The position numbers and the translations under genes were made by a program. A model generated the notes under the pieces. The model ran no database searches. It saw only the letters and a list, made by a program, of their open reading frames with translations, and was not told where the DNA came from. From Nocardia uniformis NBRC 13702 (lineage in GTDB: Bacteria; Actinomycetota; Actinomycetes; Mycobacteriales; Mycobacteriaceae), in assembly GCF_001613345.1 (NCBI RefSeq), contig NZ_BDCE01000078.1, forward strand, positions 62,001 to 126,000: DNA of 64,000 nucleotides. Direction: 5' to 3'. Positions 7,355-15,754 of the stretch are shown here, in pieces. The first letter of the stretch is position 1. Each line of letters starts with the position of its first letter.

Positions 7355-8293
7355 GTGCTCGCTGCCGACGATAGCTCCGAGCCCACCGAAGTCGTGCACC
7401 AGTTCACCCGTAAGGGGCGCACCCTTGCGGTGCGAGTGCGATACATCCCCGGGGTCAGCGATCGCGGCCACCTGTTCGTCTTCGGCGACGCCCGCGACGG
7501 CTGTCTGGTACGCATTCACTCGCAGTGTCTCTACGGCGAGGCGATGGGGTCGGACAGCTGTGACTGCGGGCCGGAATTAGAACTGGCACTCGACCTGATC
7601 TATCGCGAGCGCGCCGGTGTGCTGATCTATCTCGAGCAGGAGGGGCGAGGGTCCGGGTTGATGGCGAAGGCCCAGGGCTACGCCTACAGCCAGGCCAATC
7701 GCACCGATACCTTCGAAAGCTACGAGCGGCTCGGCCTCGCGCCCGACTCCCGCGACTACGGCGGTGCGATCGACGCACTGTGCGCGCTCGGATTCCTCCG
7801 GTCGGTGAAGTTGCTGACGAATAATCCGCGCAAGGTCATCGCCTTGCGCGATGCCGGGTTCGATGTCTCGCGGGTGCGGCTGTACACCAAACCCAAAGGC
7901 CCGGCCGCCGCGGCATACCTCGATGCGAAGCGTCGGCAGCGTGGCGACATTCGGCACGGTCTGCTGTCCCCACACGCCTGGTGGTGGCTGACCGCGGCGA
8001 AATGGTCGCTCCGATTGGCCGGTGGGTCCGCTGTCGCCCTGTCAGTGTGGTCGATGGTGCAGCACTGGCAGTTGAACGCGCAGGCAATGGCCGCCGCGTT
8101 GGCGTTCGCGCTCTCGGTTGCCGTCACCCGTCTGCGGTGGAGAGCCGGCCCTGCGCGGCCGCTCTCGCCGTGGCTGGCGGCGACCTGGGACAGGTGGCGG
8201 CCGGGTTTCGCGCACGTTGGGGCCGCACCGCTGGACTCGAATCCCGGTGAGGTTTTGGGCCACCGTGGGGTAGCCCGCGACACGGCTGCATGA
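7355..8293 (+). CDS. GTP cyclohydrolase II homologue with C-terminal membrane segment
   Basis: 312-residue protein. Residues 1-200 are a GCH II domain with zinc ligands Cys58, Cys69 and Cys71, QEGRG, and the catalytic Tyr at 109 (KAQGYAYS), where the first paralogue has Leu. DSRDY and LLTNNPRK are conserved. Residues about 210-262 add two hydrophobic helices (LAGGSAVALSVWSMVQHW and AMAAALAFALSVAVTRL), absent from ordinary RibA, so the enzyme is probably tied to the inner face of the membrane. I chose GTG 7355 (GAAAGG upstream) over TTG 7331. It follows the PfkB-fold gene after 156 nt. No RibB domain is present, so a role outside bulk riboflavin synthesis is likely. Confidence 0.85.
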   Translation: MLAADDSSEPTEVVHQFTRKGRTLAVRVRYIPGVSDRGHLFVFGDARDGCLVRIHSQCLYGEAMGSDSCDCGPELELALDLIYRERAGVLIYLEQEGRGSGLMAKAQGYAYSQANRTDTFESYERLGLAPDSRDYGGAIDALCALGFLRSVKLLTNNPRKVIALRDAGFDVSRVRLYTKPKGPAAAAYLDAKRRQRGDIRHGLLSPHAWWWLTAAKWSLRLAGGSAVALSVWSMVQHWQLNAQAMAAALAFALSVAVTRLRWRAGPARPLSPWLAATWDRWRPGFAHVGAAPLDSNPGEVLGHRGVARDTAA

Positions 8294-8449
8294 CTATGGC
8301 TACGATAAGTGAGCCGCGCCACATGTGGGTCGCGTCGCCAGTGCGTGATCGGTGTGATCGCCCCGGATTCATCTCCGGAGATTCGGGTTCGCGCACGTCA
8401 GGGTGTGCGGGTCGGGCGAGGTGTCGGAGTGGAAATCGGAAGCAGGGAT

Positions 8450-10285
8450 ATGACGACAGACATCGGCTATACGCACAAATCGGGCAAAACGGTCTACACG
8501 GTGCCGGCGGCGTTCCAGGAAACGCTGACGGTGCGACCGGATCAGGTCGCGCTGCGGACCGTGGGCGGAACCCAGCAGATCACCTGGAAGCAGTACGGCG
8601 AGCGGGTGCGCAGCATCGCCGCCGGACTAGCGAAGCTCGGGGTGGGGCACGGTGACACTGTCGGGATCATGCTGACCAACCGGCCGGAGTTCAACCTGGT
8701 CGATACCGCCGCCCTGCATCTGGGCGCGACACCGTTCTCGATCTACAACACCTCCTCCTCGGAGCAGATCACCCACCTGTTCACCAATGCCGGGAACAAG
8801 GTCGTGATCACCGAGCCCGTCTTCCTCGACGCCGTGCGCGGCGCGGGGGTCGAACTCGAGCACATCGTGCTGGTCGAGGGTTCGGCCGCCGGGACGGTCA
8901 GCCTGGCCGAGGTGGAGGCCGCTCCCCTCGACGGCTTCGATTTCGACGCCGCGTGGCAGGCCGTCAAGCCCGATGACGTCGCGACCCTCATCTACACCTC
9001 CGGCACCACCGGCCCGTCCAAGGGTGTGGAGCTGACCCACAGCAATGTGGTCGCCCAGATCAAGGGTCTGCTGGCCGGACCGCTGATCGTCGGATTCGAC
9101 GACCGGTCGGTGTCCTACCTGCCCGCCGCCCATGTGGCCGACCGCATTTCCGGTCACTGCGCCAACCTGTTCACCGGCGTGCAGATGACCACCGTGCCGG
9201 ATCCGCGCGAAATCGCGGCCGCGCTGCCCGACGCCCGCCCGACCGCCTTCTTCGGCGTGCCCCGGGTGTGGCAGAAGATCAAGGGCGGTATCGAGGCCAA
9301 GCTCGCCACCGAGGCCAGTGGCGTGAAGAAGGGCCTGGCGAACTGGGCCATCGGTGTCGGTGTCGAGGCCGCGCGCGCCGATCTGGCCGGTAAGGGCCGC
9401 CCGGCCATGCTGTCGATGCAGCACAAGCTGGCCGATGCGCTGGTGTTGTCCAAGCTGCGCCACACCCTGGGCCTCGACGAGCTGAAGGTCGCCGCCTCCG
9501 GTGCGGCCGCCATTCCGCCGGAGACCCTGGAGTACATGCTCGGCCTGGGCTTCACGGTCACCGAGGTGTGGGGCATGTCGGAAACCTCCGGCGTCGGCAC
9601 CTACACCGAACTCGACAAGCCGCGACCGGGTTCGGTCGGCCGGGTCATCGAGGGCGCGGAGATCAAACTCGGCGAGGACGGCGAGCTGCTCATTCGCGGC
9701 CCCATCGTCACCCGCGGCTACCGCAAGATGCCGGAGAAGACCGCCGAGGCCATCGACGCCGACGGCTGGCTGCACACCGGTGACGTGGCGACCATCGACG
9801 GTGACGGCTACGTCCACATTGTCGACCGCAAGAAGGAACTGATCATCAACGAGGCGGGTAAGAACCTGTCTCCCACCAATATCGAGAATATGGTCAAGGC
9901 CGCGTCCTCGCTGGTCGGCCAGGTGGTGGCGATCGGTGACGCCAAGCCCTACATCGCGGCGCTGATCGTGCTCGACCCCGACACCGCGGCCGTGCGCGCC
10001 AAATCCCTCGGCAAGCCCGACGCCGATATCACCGCCCTGTCGAGCGAACAGGCGATCATCGACGAGGTGCTGGCCGCGGTGCAGACCGCCAACGCCAAAC
10101 TCTCGCGCGTGGAGCAGATCAAGCGCTTCGTGCTGGTGCCGCAGGCCTGGGAGCCCGGCGGTGCGGAACTCACCCCGACGCTCAAGCTCAAGCGCAACCC
10201 GATCGCGACCAAGTACGCGACCGAGATCGCCGAGCTCTACACCACGCCACTGCCGGACACCGTGATCAACGTGTCCTCGACGTAG
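8450..10285 (+). CDS. Long-chain acyl-CoA ligase (AMP-forming), FadD15-like
   Basis: 611-residue member of the ANL adenylating family. It activates fatty acids with ATP to acyl-adenylates, then to acyl-CoA. Visible are the AMP-binding P-loop TLIYTSGTTGPSKGVELTH (about residue 180), VSYLPAAHVADR, the WGMSETSG motif, GWLHTGDVATIDGDGY (hinge Asp) and the C-terminal lysine region in KKELIINEAGKNLSPTNIE. Length and the N-terminal TVPAAFQETLTVRPDQVAL match the FadD15/FadD11-type long-chain ligases of mycolata. The start is ATG at 8450 after GCAGGG. A divergent-palindrome repeat and a strong hairpin follow the stop. Confidence 0.92.
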   Translation: MTTDIGYTHKSGKTVYTVPAAFQETLTVRPDQVALRTVGGTQQITWKQYGERVRSIAAGLAKLGVGHGDTVGIMLTNRPEFNLVDTAALHLGATPFSIYNTSSSEQITHLFTNAGNKVVITEPVFLDAVRGAGVELEHIVLVEGSAAGTVSLAEVEAAPLDGFDFDAAWQAVKPDDVATLIYTSGTTGPSKGVELTHSNVVAQIKGLLAGPLIVGFDDRSVSYLPAAHVADRISGHCANLFTGVQMTTVPDPREIAAALPDARPTAFFGVPRVWQKIKGGIEAKLATEASGVKKGLANWAIGVGVEAARADLAGKGRPAMLSMQHKLADALVLSKLRHTLGLDELKVAASGAAAIPPETLEYMLGLGFTVTEVWGMSETSGVGTYTELDKPRPGSVGRVIEGAEIKLGEDGELLIRGPIVTRGYRKMPEKTAEAIDADGWLHTGDVATIDGDGYVHIVDRKKELIINEAGKNLSPTNIENMVKAASSLVGQVVAIGDAKPYIAALIVLDPDTAAVRAKSLGKPDADITALSSEQAIIDEVLAAVQTANAKLSRVEQIKRFVLVPQAWEPGGAELTPTLKLKRNPIATKYATEIAELYTTPLPDTVINVSST

Positions 10286-10290
10286 CTCCG

Positions 10291-10371
10291 CTTCGTCATC
10301 GCGAGCGTGCTTCGCGGCCGGGATCTGCCTCAGCAGGGTGGATTTCGGCCATAGGCACCCCGCAATGACGA
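10291..10371. repeat. Dispersed imperfect palindromic repeat, copy A
   Basis: About 80 bp just after the acyl-CoA ligase stop. Its arms are related: GTCATCGCGAGCGTGCTTCG with GGCCGGGATC on one side, and GGTGGATTTCGGCC with CGCAATGACGA on the other. The same pattern (TCATTCCGGC-type arm, GGCCGGGATCCAC, then a mirrored copy) recurs at 20880-20953 and 55472-55545. It resembles small intergenic REP-like elements; no coding capacity. Confidence 0.55.
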
Positions 10372-10391
10372 GGGGGTAGGCCCCGAATATC

Positions 10392-10426
10392 GCTGTGGCC
10401 CCGAGCTCTTCGCTCGGGGCCACAGC
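10392..10426. terminator. Perfect 15-bp hairpin between convergent genes
   Basis: The stem GCTGTGGCCCCGAGC pairs exactly with GCTCGGGGCCACAGC around the 5-nt loop TCTTC. It sits between the convergent acyl-CoA ligase and PEBP genes, so it probably ends transcription from both sides. There is no long T-run, which is usual for high-GC actinobacteria. Confidence 0.8.
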
Positions 10427-10457
10427 CATGTCCGTCGTGCTCAGGCGAGCGTGCGGC

Positions 10458-10994
10458 TCACTTCTCCTCGTAGGTCGCTACGATCCGCGCACGGGCGATG
10501 GCGTGGAAGAACAGGTTGAAACCCAGGTAGGCGGGGGTAGCGTCGGCGGTGATACCGAGCGACTCCACATCGACCGCGTGCACGGTGATGAAGTAGCGGT
10601 GCTTACCGTGCCCCTTCGGCGGGGACGCACCCACGAAACCGGCGAACGCGCCGTCATTGCGCAACTGGATGGCTCCATCGGGCAGCGCCCCGCCCTCGCT
10701 GCCGGCCCCACTGACGAGCGAGGTCGTCGAGGCCGGGATATCGGCGACGGCCCAGTGCCAGAAACCCGACGCGGTCGGCGCGTCCGGATCGAAGACGGTC
10801 ACCACGAAACTCTTGGTCTCGGCGGGAAATCCGCTCCACGACAGCTGCGGGGAGATGTCCTTGCCGCCGGAGCCGAACACCCCGCTCACCTGATCATTGG
10901 CGAACTGCGCACCATCGGCGACATCGGCGGAGGTGAGGGTGAAACTCGGCAGCTCCGGCAGCGGGGCGTAGGGGTCGTAGTTGTAATCGGGCAC
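10458..10994 (-). CDS. YbhB/YbcL-type phosphatidylethanolamine-binding protein (PEBP)
   Basis: 178-residue cytosolic PEBP-family protein, equivalent in position and type to M. tuberculosis Rv2140c. Family marks are FGSGGKDISPQLSWSGFP, the VVTVFDPDAPTASGFWHW core (DPDAP plus GFWHW of the anion-binding pocket), GFVGASPPKGHGKHRYFITVHAV (GxxPP then HRY), and a C-terminal ATYE strand. PEBP proteins bind phosphorylated head groups and small ligands; their bacterial role is poorly defined. The ATG follows a GGACCTC-type upstream region with an AGGAG element. It lies 20 nt downstream of the M20 peptidase on the same strand, as in mycobacteria, so the two are probably co-transcribed. Confidence 0.92.
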   Translation of the reverse strand: MPDYNYDPYAPLPELPSFTLTSADVADGAQFANDQVSGVFGSGGKDISPQLSWSGFPAETKSFVVTVFDPDAPTASGFWHWAVADIPASTTSLVSGAGSEGGALPDGAIQLRNDGAFAGFVGASPPKGHGKHRYFITVHAVDVESLGITADATPAYLGFNLFFHAIARARIVATYEEK

Positions 10995-11014
10995 AGGAGA
11001 GGTCCTTTCGCGAG

Positions 11015-12364
11015 TCAGCTGTTCAACAGGAAGTGTTCCAGTACGCGGGTGCCGAATTCGAGCGATTGCACCGGAACCCGCTCATCGACACCGTGGAACA
11101 GCGCGGTGAAGTCCAGATCCGGCGGCAATTGCAGCGGCGCGAAACCGAAGCAGCGAATTCCCAAGCGGGCGAACGCTTTCGCATCGGTACCGCCGGAGAG
11201 CATGTAGGGCACGGTGCGGCCGTGCGGGTCGTGGGCGAGGATGGCGGCGTTCATCGCGTCCACCAGATGCCCGTCGAAAGTCGTTTCGTAGGAGTCGAGT
11301 TTGGTGATCCACTCACGCTCCACATCCGGTCCGATGAGCGCGTCCACCTCGCGTTCGAATTCGGCCTGCCGCCCCGGGACCACGCGGCAGTCGACCACCG
11401 CCTCGGCGGTCTGCGGAATCACATTGGCCTTGTACCCCGCCCGCAGCATGGTCGGATTGGCGGTATCGCGCAGTGTCGCGCCGATTATGCGCGAGATGGT
11501 GCCCAGTTTCGCGAGCTGGCCCTCGATATCGGGGCTGTGCGGATCGAATTCCAGCCCCGACTCCTCGGCGACGGCGGCCAGGAATTCGGCCACCGAATCC
11601 GAGACCACCAGCGGGAAGGTGTGCGTACCCAACCGCGCCACCGCCTGCGCGAGAATGGTGACCGCGTTGTCCTCGTGCAGGAACGAGCCGTGCCCGGCGC
11701 GAGCCTTGGCGCGCAAACGCATCCAGCCCAAACCCTTTTCGGCGGTCTCCACCAGGTAGAGGCGACGTTCGCTGCCGTCGGGGCGCGGTACGGTCAGTGA
11801 GAATCCGCCGACCTCACCGACCGCCTCGGTAATGCCGTCGAACAGGTCCGGGCGGTTGTCCACCAGCCACTGCGACCCCCACTTGCCCCCGGCCTCCTCA
11901 TCGGCGAGGAAGGCCCACACGATATCGCGCGGCGGCACCGTGCCCTCGATCTTGAACTGGCGGGCCAGGGCCAGCATCATGCCGACCATATCCTTCATAT
12001 CGATCGCGCCGCGCCCCCACACATACCCGTCGCGCACCGCGCCGGAGAAGGGGTGCACGCTCCAATCGGAGGCCTCGGCGGGCACCACATCGAGGTGGCC
12101 GTGCATGAGTAGCGCGCCGCGCGAGGAGTCCGCGCCCTTCAATCGCGCGAAGACATTGCCGCGTCCGGGCTGACCGGATTCGACGTACTCGGTGGTGTAT
12201 CCGGCCTGATGGAGCTGATCGGCCACCCATTGCGCGCATTCACGCTCGCCCTTGGTGGTTTCCAGCTCGCCGGTATTGGAGGTGTCGAAGCGGATCAGCT
12301 TGCTGACCAGGTCCACCACTTCGGAGACGGCGCGGGAGGTGTGGGGTTCGACGGTTTCGGACAC
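11015..12364 (-). CDS. M20-family metallopeptidase / dipeptidase
   Basis: 449-residue cytosolic zinc peptidase of the ArgE/DapE/ACY1/CPG2 family, equivalent to Rv2141c. Metal ligands and catalytic residues are visible: HGHLDVVP (His90, Asp92), GRGAIDMKD (bridging Asp122), ADEEAGG (general base Glu156, ligand Glu157), and FHGVDERVP near the C-terminus (last His ligand). The ARAGHGSFLHEDNAVT segment starts the lid/dimerisation domain. The enzyme probably hydrolyses dipeptides or N-acyl amino acids; substrate cannot be read from sequence. The length is normal. Transcribed ahead of the PEBP gene with a 20-nt gap. Confidence 0.92.
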   Translation of the reverse strand: MSETVEPHTSRAVSEVVDLVSKLIRFDTSNTGELETTKGERECAQWVADQLHQAGYTTEYVESGQPGRGNVFARLKGADSSRGALLMHGHLDVVPAEASDWSVHPFSGAVRDGYVWGRGAIDMKDMVGMMLALARQFKIEGTVPPRDIVWAFLADEEAGGKWGSQWLVDNRPDLFDGITEAVGEVGGFSLTVPRPDGSERRLYLVETAEKGLGWMRLRAKARAGHGSFLHEDNAVTILAQAVARLGTHTFPLVVSDSVAEFLAAVAEESGLEFDPHSPDIEGQLAKLGTISRIIGATLRDTANPTMLRAGYKANVIPQTAEAVVDCRVVPGRQAEFEREVDALIGPDVEREWITKLDSYETTFDGHLVDAMNAAILAHDPHGRTVPYMLSGGTDAKAFARLGIRCFGFAPLQLPPDLDFTALFHGVDERVPVQSLEFGTRVLEHFLLNS

Positions 12365-12664
12365 GTCCCTTTCCTACCACTGTGTGGCCCCGCACCGGTC
12401 GGGTACCGTGCACCCACCGTGTCGCCGCCGCGGGTGAACAACCGCGTCCGGTATCGGAATCTGCCCTCGGACAAGAGTTTCCGCGCAGGAACACCCGATG
12501 CCGAGGTGGAACGCGCCGTATCGGCAGGCCAGGTCGTTCGGCGTAGGTTCGGCCGGGATCCGGTACTGCGGGAGTGTGGGTTCCGGTCACACACGAGGAC
12601 GGTGTCCGGGCGACATCACTACCTCGGCCCCAGGAAGCGGCGGGCGGTCAGAAATCGGTGGTGG
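12365..12664. other. Intergenic stretch without a gene
   Basis: About 300 bp between the start of the M20 peptidase and the stop of the next minus-strand gene. Short frames here have no ribosome binding site and no coherent protein pattern. It presumably carries the peptidase promoter, but I see no clear element. Confidence 0.4.
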
Positions 12665-13879
12665 TCAGCGGTAGACGCGCAGGGTCGTGGTCAAGGTGGC
12701 GAGCAGGCTTTCCAGCCGTTGGTCCTGGATGCGGCGGTCGAGTACATCGATATTGAGCCGGGGTGCGCGTGCCCAGCGTTCGGCCACCATGGCCTGGGCG
12801 TCGACATCGGATCCGGCGAGCACCCACAGCAGGGGCGGCCACAGGCGGGCGGCCTGGGCGAAGGTCGGCAGCATATGCAGGGTGGCGGGTTCGAGGGCGG
12901 CCAGTTGCCGGCCCGCGCGGCGGCGCACCTCGCCCGGGGAACGCGCCAGCAATTCCAGCATGCCGCGCCACAGCGCGATCTCGGTGCTGCCGTCGCATTC
13001 GGCGACCAGTGTCTCGGCCACATCGCCGATACCGGGATTGAGCGCCAGTTTCAGCAGCGACGGCGCACTGAGCTGCCCGACGAAGCGCAGCACATCGGGT
13101 GTGCCGCCCGCGCCGACGACGGTGGTGAGCAGATCGGCGATACCCGAGGGCGGGATATGTTCGAGCAGCAGTTCGCCGACGGCGGCGATGACATCGTCAT
13201 CGCAGCGCGCGAACACCGATAGCGCCGCGAGCCGTAATTCCTTGGATCCGTTGACCACCGTGGCCAACATGGTCGGTATCCGGTTACCGGTGTCGAGGAG
13301 TTGCCGGACGACGGCGCTGACGGCTTCGGCGGAGAATGCGTAGGACGCCGAGCGGATGAGGCCCTCGTCATCGGCGACCCCCGCCTCCACGGCACGTACG
13401 AGATCGGCGGTGGCGTAGGCGAGGAACGGGCCCGCGGTGATGTAGTCGCGGCGGCTGAGCAGTTCGTTGACAATGCGCACCACCGGTTCCGGCGGCGCGA
13501 CGTCGGCGAGCTGCCCGACGGTGCGCGGATCCAGGTACGGCGCGCAATCGGCGGCGTAGGCCACATCGAGCAGCCCCACCGCGTCGGCGGCCTTCTTCGG
13601 ATGCTGCACGCCGACCGCGCCCGCCGCGCGTCCGGTCATGACCGGTGGGACGAGGCGCTGCACGATGGGAATCGAGATACGCAGCGGAATGATCGGCACC
13701 AGCGAGCTGATCCGCTCGAATATGGGATTGTGCTGATCGAAGAGGGTGCCCGACATTCGATCCTGCAGTTCGTGCAGCCGCTGCGCGCCGAGCCTTTCCA
13801 GGTGAGCGACGCGTTCGACGGGGACGTGCAGGGTGCGGGCGAGCAGTACCAGTTGAGCCCGGACGACCAGATCTGTCAT
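12665..13879 (-). CDS. Conserved hypothetical protein, alpha-solenoid-like, paralogue A
   Basis: 404-residue protein with no signal peptide. The start is set at the ATG giving MTDLVVRAQLVLLARTLHVP because the paralogue at 15755-16978 begins the same way. It is rich in short helices and repeats of the kind VGELLLEHIPPSGIADLLTTV and LRFVGQLSAPSLLKLALNP, as in HEAT-like solenoids. A central motif, PRTVGQLADVAPPEPVVRIVNELL, and GPFLAYATADLVRAVEAGV with DDEGLIRSASYAFS are nearly identical in the paralogue. A hydrophobic stretch VPIIPLRISIPIVQRLVPPVM could touch the membrane. Function unknown; such proteins occur widely in mycolata. Confidence 0.75.
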   Translation of the reverse strand: MTDLVVRAQLVLLARTLHVPVERVAHLERLGAQRLHELQDRMSGTLFDQHNPIFERISSLVPIIPLRISIPIVQRLVPPVMTGRAAGAVGVQHPKKAADAVGLLDVAYAADCAPYLDPRTVGQLADVAPPEPVVRIVNELLSRRDYITAGPFLAYATADLVRAVEAGVADDEGLIRSASYAFSAEAVSAVVRQLLDTGNRIPTMLATVVNGSKELRLAALSVFARCDDDVIAAVGELLLEHIPPSGIADLLTTVVGAGGTPDVLRFVGQLSAPSLLKLALNPGIGDVAETLVAECDGSTEIALWRGMLELLARSPGEVRRRAGRQLAALEPATLHMLPTFAQAARLWPPLLWVLAGSDVDAQAMVAERWARAPRLNIDVLDRRIQDQRLESLLATLTTTLRVYR

Positions 13880-14257
13880 AGGCCGAGCCGGGTTGTTCGG
13901 GTCCCCCGCTGGTTGAATCCGGTTGTGGTGGACATCGTTTCCCCGTCCTCCGACCGTCTCAGTCGGATACCCGTGCGCAACGGCCCGATCATAGATGCGG
14001 AAACCGGGGAAAATCGACAAACAGCGCAGACTTCTCAGGTGCCCCTAAGTTCCGGCGCGCGGTAATCCACCGGATTGGTATCTCGCACAACAGGGTCGCG
14101 CCGGGTTCGGCGGTTCGCCCGCCGACCAGCTGGCGGGCTGGTTCGGCCGCGACCCCGCGTTCGCGAACCAGACCACGGCGATCCGCCGAACCCCACCCGG
14201 TCCCCCGCCGCCGAGCCGATCACGACGCGGTGGGCCGCTGGCTCACGACGCCGGATC
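13880..14257. other. Intergenic region, possible gene remnant
   Basis: No intact gene. A plus-strand frame between about 14095 and 14220 reads RAGFGGSPADQLAGWFGRD, which has protein-like composition but no start and no recognisable family. It may be the trace of a lost gene between the paralogue and the HxlR regulator. Confidence 0.35.
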
Positions 14258-14617
14258 TCACGACGCCAGATGCGGCACCCGCTCCGCGCCGATCCGGTCG
14301 ATGCGTCGTCGCCCCCACTCGGCCAGCGGCTCCAGCGCCGCATTGAGTGCCCGCCCCTCCTCGGTGAGCGAATACTCCACCCGCGGTGGGATTTCCGGGT
14401 ACACCTCGCGATGGATGAGTCCGTCCTCCTCCATTTCGCGCAGCTGCTGACCGAGCATCTTCTCCGAGACACCGGGCAGCCCACGACGCAGCTCGCCGAA
14501 GCGGCGGGTGTCGCTCGCGTGCAACTCCCACAGGATCAGCGATTTCCATTTGCCGCCCACCACATCCATGGCGGCGTCGATACCGCAGACATACGGCCCG
14601 AATCTTTTTTCGCCCAT
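14258..14617 (-). CDS. HxlR-family winged-helix transcriptional regulator
   Basis: 119-residue regulator. The domain is complete: CGIDAAMDVVGGKWKSLILWEL (first helices of the fold), FGELRRGLPGVSEKMLGQQL (recognition helix region), EEDGLIHREVYPEIPPRVEY (wing) and SLTEEGRALNAAL. A Cys near the N-terminus (YVCG) is where several HxlR/YodB-type proteins sense oxidants or electrophiles. The ATG giving MGEKRFGPY follows AGGGTGG; upstream in-frame codons are unlikely to be used. It is divergent from the imine-reductase-like gene with 137 bp between starts, the usual layout for a regulator of that neighbour. Target control is inferred. Confidence 0.9.
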   Translation of the reverse strand: MGEKRFGPYVCGIDAAMDVVGGKWKSLILWELHASDTRRFGELRRGLPGVSEKMLGQQLREMEEDGLIHREVYPEIPPRVEYSLTEEGRALNAALEPLAEWGRRRIDRIGAERVPHLAS

Positions 14618-14754
14618 TCCACCCTCGCTAGCTCGATACACACCACACGGTAGGTGTCTGACCCAATAGTGCGTTCTTGTGGGGTCAACCCGGCGGGGGC
14701 AAGCTGGATTCCAGCGCGCCGACAACCACTTCCCCCGTTCGAAGGAGTATCCGC

Positions 14755-15618
14755 ATGGCGGACAACACGACAGTCACCGTTCTCGGCCTCGGCGCCATGG
14801 GTTCGGCCCTGGCCTCGGCATTCGTGAAGGGCGGCCGACCCACCACGGTATGGAATCGCAGCGCCGGTCGCGACGCCGAACTCCTCGCCCAGGGCGCGGT
14901 GCGCGCCGACTCGGTCGCCGAGGCGGTGCGGGCAGGCGAGGTCATTGTCGCGGTGCTGCTCGACCACGCCTCCGTCCACGAAACCCTCGACCCGGTGGTC
15001 GCCGACTTGGCCGGACGCCAGCTGATCAACCTCACCAGCACCGCACCGGAGGAGTCGCGGGAACTGGCGCGGTGGGCGGCCGAGCACGGTATCGAATTCC
15101 TCGACGGCGGCATCATGGCGATCCCGCCGATGATCGGCCAGCCGGGTTCGGCACTGCTCTACAGCGGATCGCAGACCGTCTTCGACCAGCAGCGCGACAC
15201 CCTCGAATTGCTCGGATCCACCGAGTATTTCGGCGAGGACGCGGGCGTGGCAGCGCTCTACGACTTCGCACTGCTCTCGTCGATGTACATGATGTTCAAC
15301 GGCTTCTTCCACGCCGCGGCCATGGTCGGTTCGGCCGGAGTGTCCGCGGAGGCGTTCGGTGAACGCGCCGCGGGCTGGCTCACCGCCATGGCACACGGAC
15401 TGCCGGAGTACGGCAGGGTCATCGACTCCGGTGATTACCGCACCGACGTCCAGCACCTGTCGTTCCAGAAGGCCGCGGTCGACGCCATCGCCCGCGCCAG
15501 CACCGATGCCGGGGTCGCCCTGGACCTCATCGCCCCGGTGAAGGACCTCATCGACCGCCAGGTCGCCGCGGGCCACGGCGGCCTCGCCTACCCCCGCACC
15601 ATCGAGGAACTGCGCTGA
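14755..15618 (+). CDS. NAD(P)-dependent oxidoreductase of the beta-hydroxyacid dehydrogenase / imine reductase type
   Basis: 287-residue two-domain dehydrogenase. The Rossmann motif is VTVLGLGAMGSALASAF, followed by VWNRSAGR, whose Arg after the second strand is typical of NADP use. The substrate-side motif NLTSTAPEESRELARWA and the block DGGIMAIPPMIGQPGSALLYSG are characteristic of imine reductase-like members rather than of 3-hydroxyisobutyrate dehydrogenase, where Lys would be expected later. It probably reduces an imine or carbonyl with NADPH. The start follows GAAGGAG. It is divergent from an HxlR regulator that probably controls it. Confidence 0.85.
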   Translation: MADNTTVTVLGLGAMGSALASAFVKGGRPTTVWNRSAGRDAELLAQGAVRADSVAEAVRAGEVIVAVLLDHASVHETLDPVVADLAGRQLINLTSTAPEESRELARWAAEHGIEFLDGGIMAIPPMIGQPGSALLYSGSQTVFDQQRDTLELLGSTEYFGEDAGVAALYDFALLSSMYMMFNGFFHAAAMVGSAGVSAEAFGERAAGWLTAMAHGLPEYGRVIDSGDYRTDVQHLSFQKAAVDAIARASTDAGVALDLIAPVKDLIDRQVAAGHGGLAYPRTIEELR

Positions 15619-15644
15619 TCCGCCACTGAGCCCTGCTGCGCCAC

Positions 15645-15676
15645 GCCGCCCGAACCCGATTCCGGTTGCGGGCGGC
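15645..15676. terminator. Hairpin between convergent genes
   Basis: GCCGCCCG (15645-15652) pairs with CGGGCGGC (15669-15676), with AACC/GGTT extending pairing inward. It lies between the stops of the imine-reductase-like gene and the convergent hypothetical gene and is followed by TTCC. Probably a bidirectional terminator. Confidence 0.6.
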
Positions 15677-15754
15677 GGCGTTCCGCCCTGCCTACCGGCA
15701 TGATGGATATCTGCGATGTCGCGTCACGTGACCGTTCTTCCGAATCGGCCCTCG

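Noticed and set aside
8627..10429. 600-residue minus-strand frame opposite the acyl-CoA ligase
   Set aside because: Gly/Val/Asp/His-rich antisense shadow; the plus strand encodes a full adenylating enzyme with all motifs.
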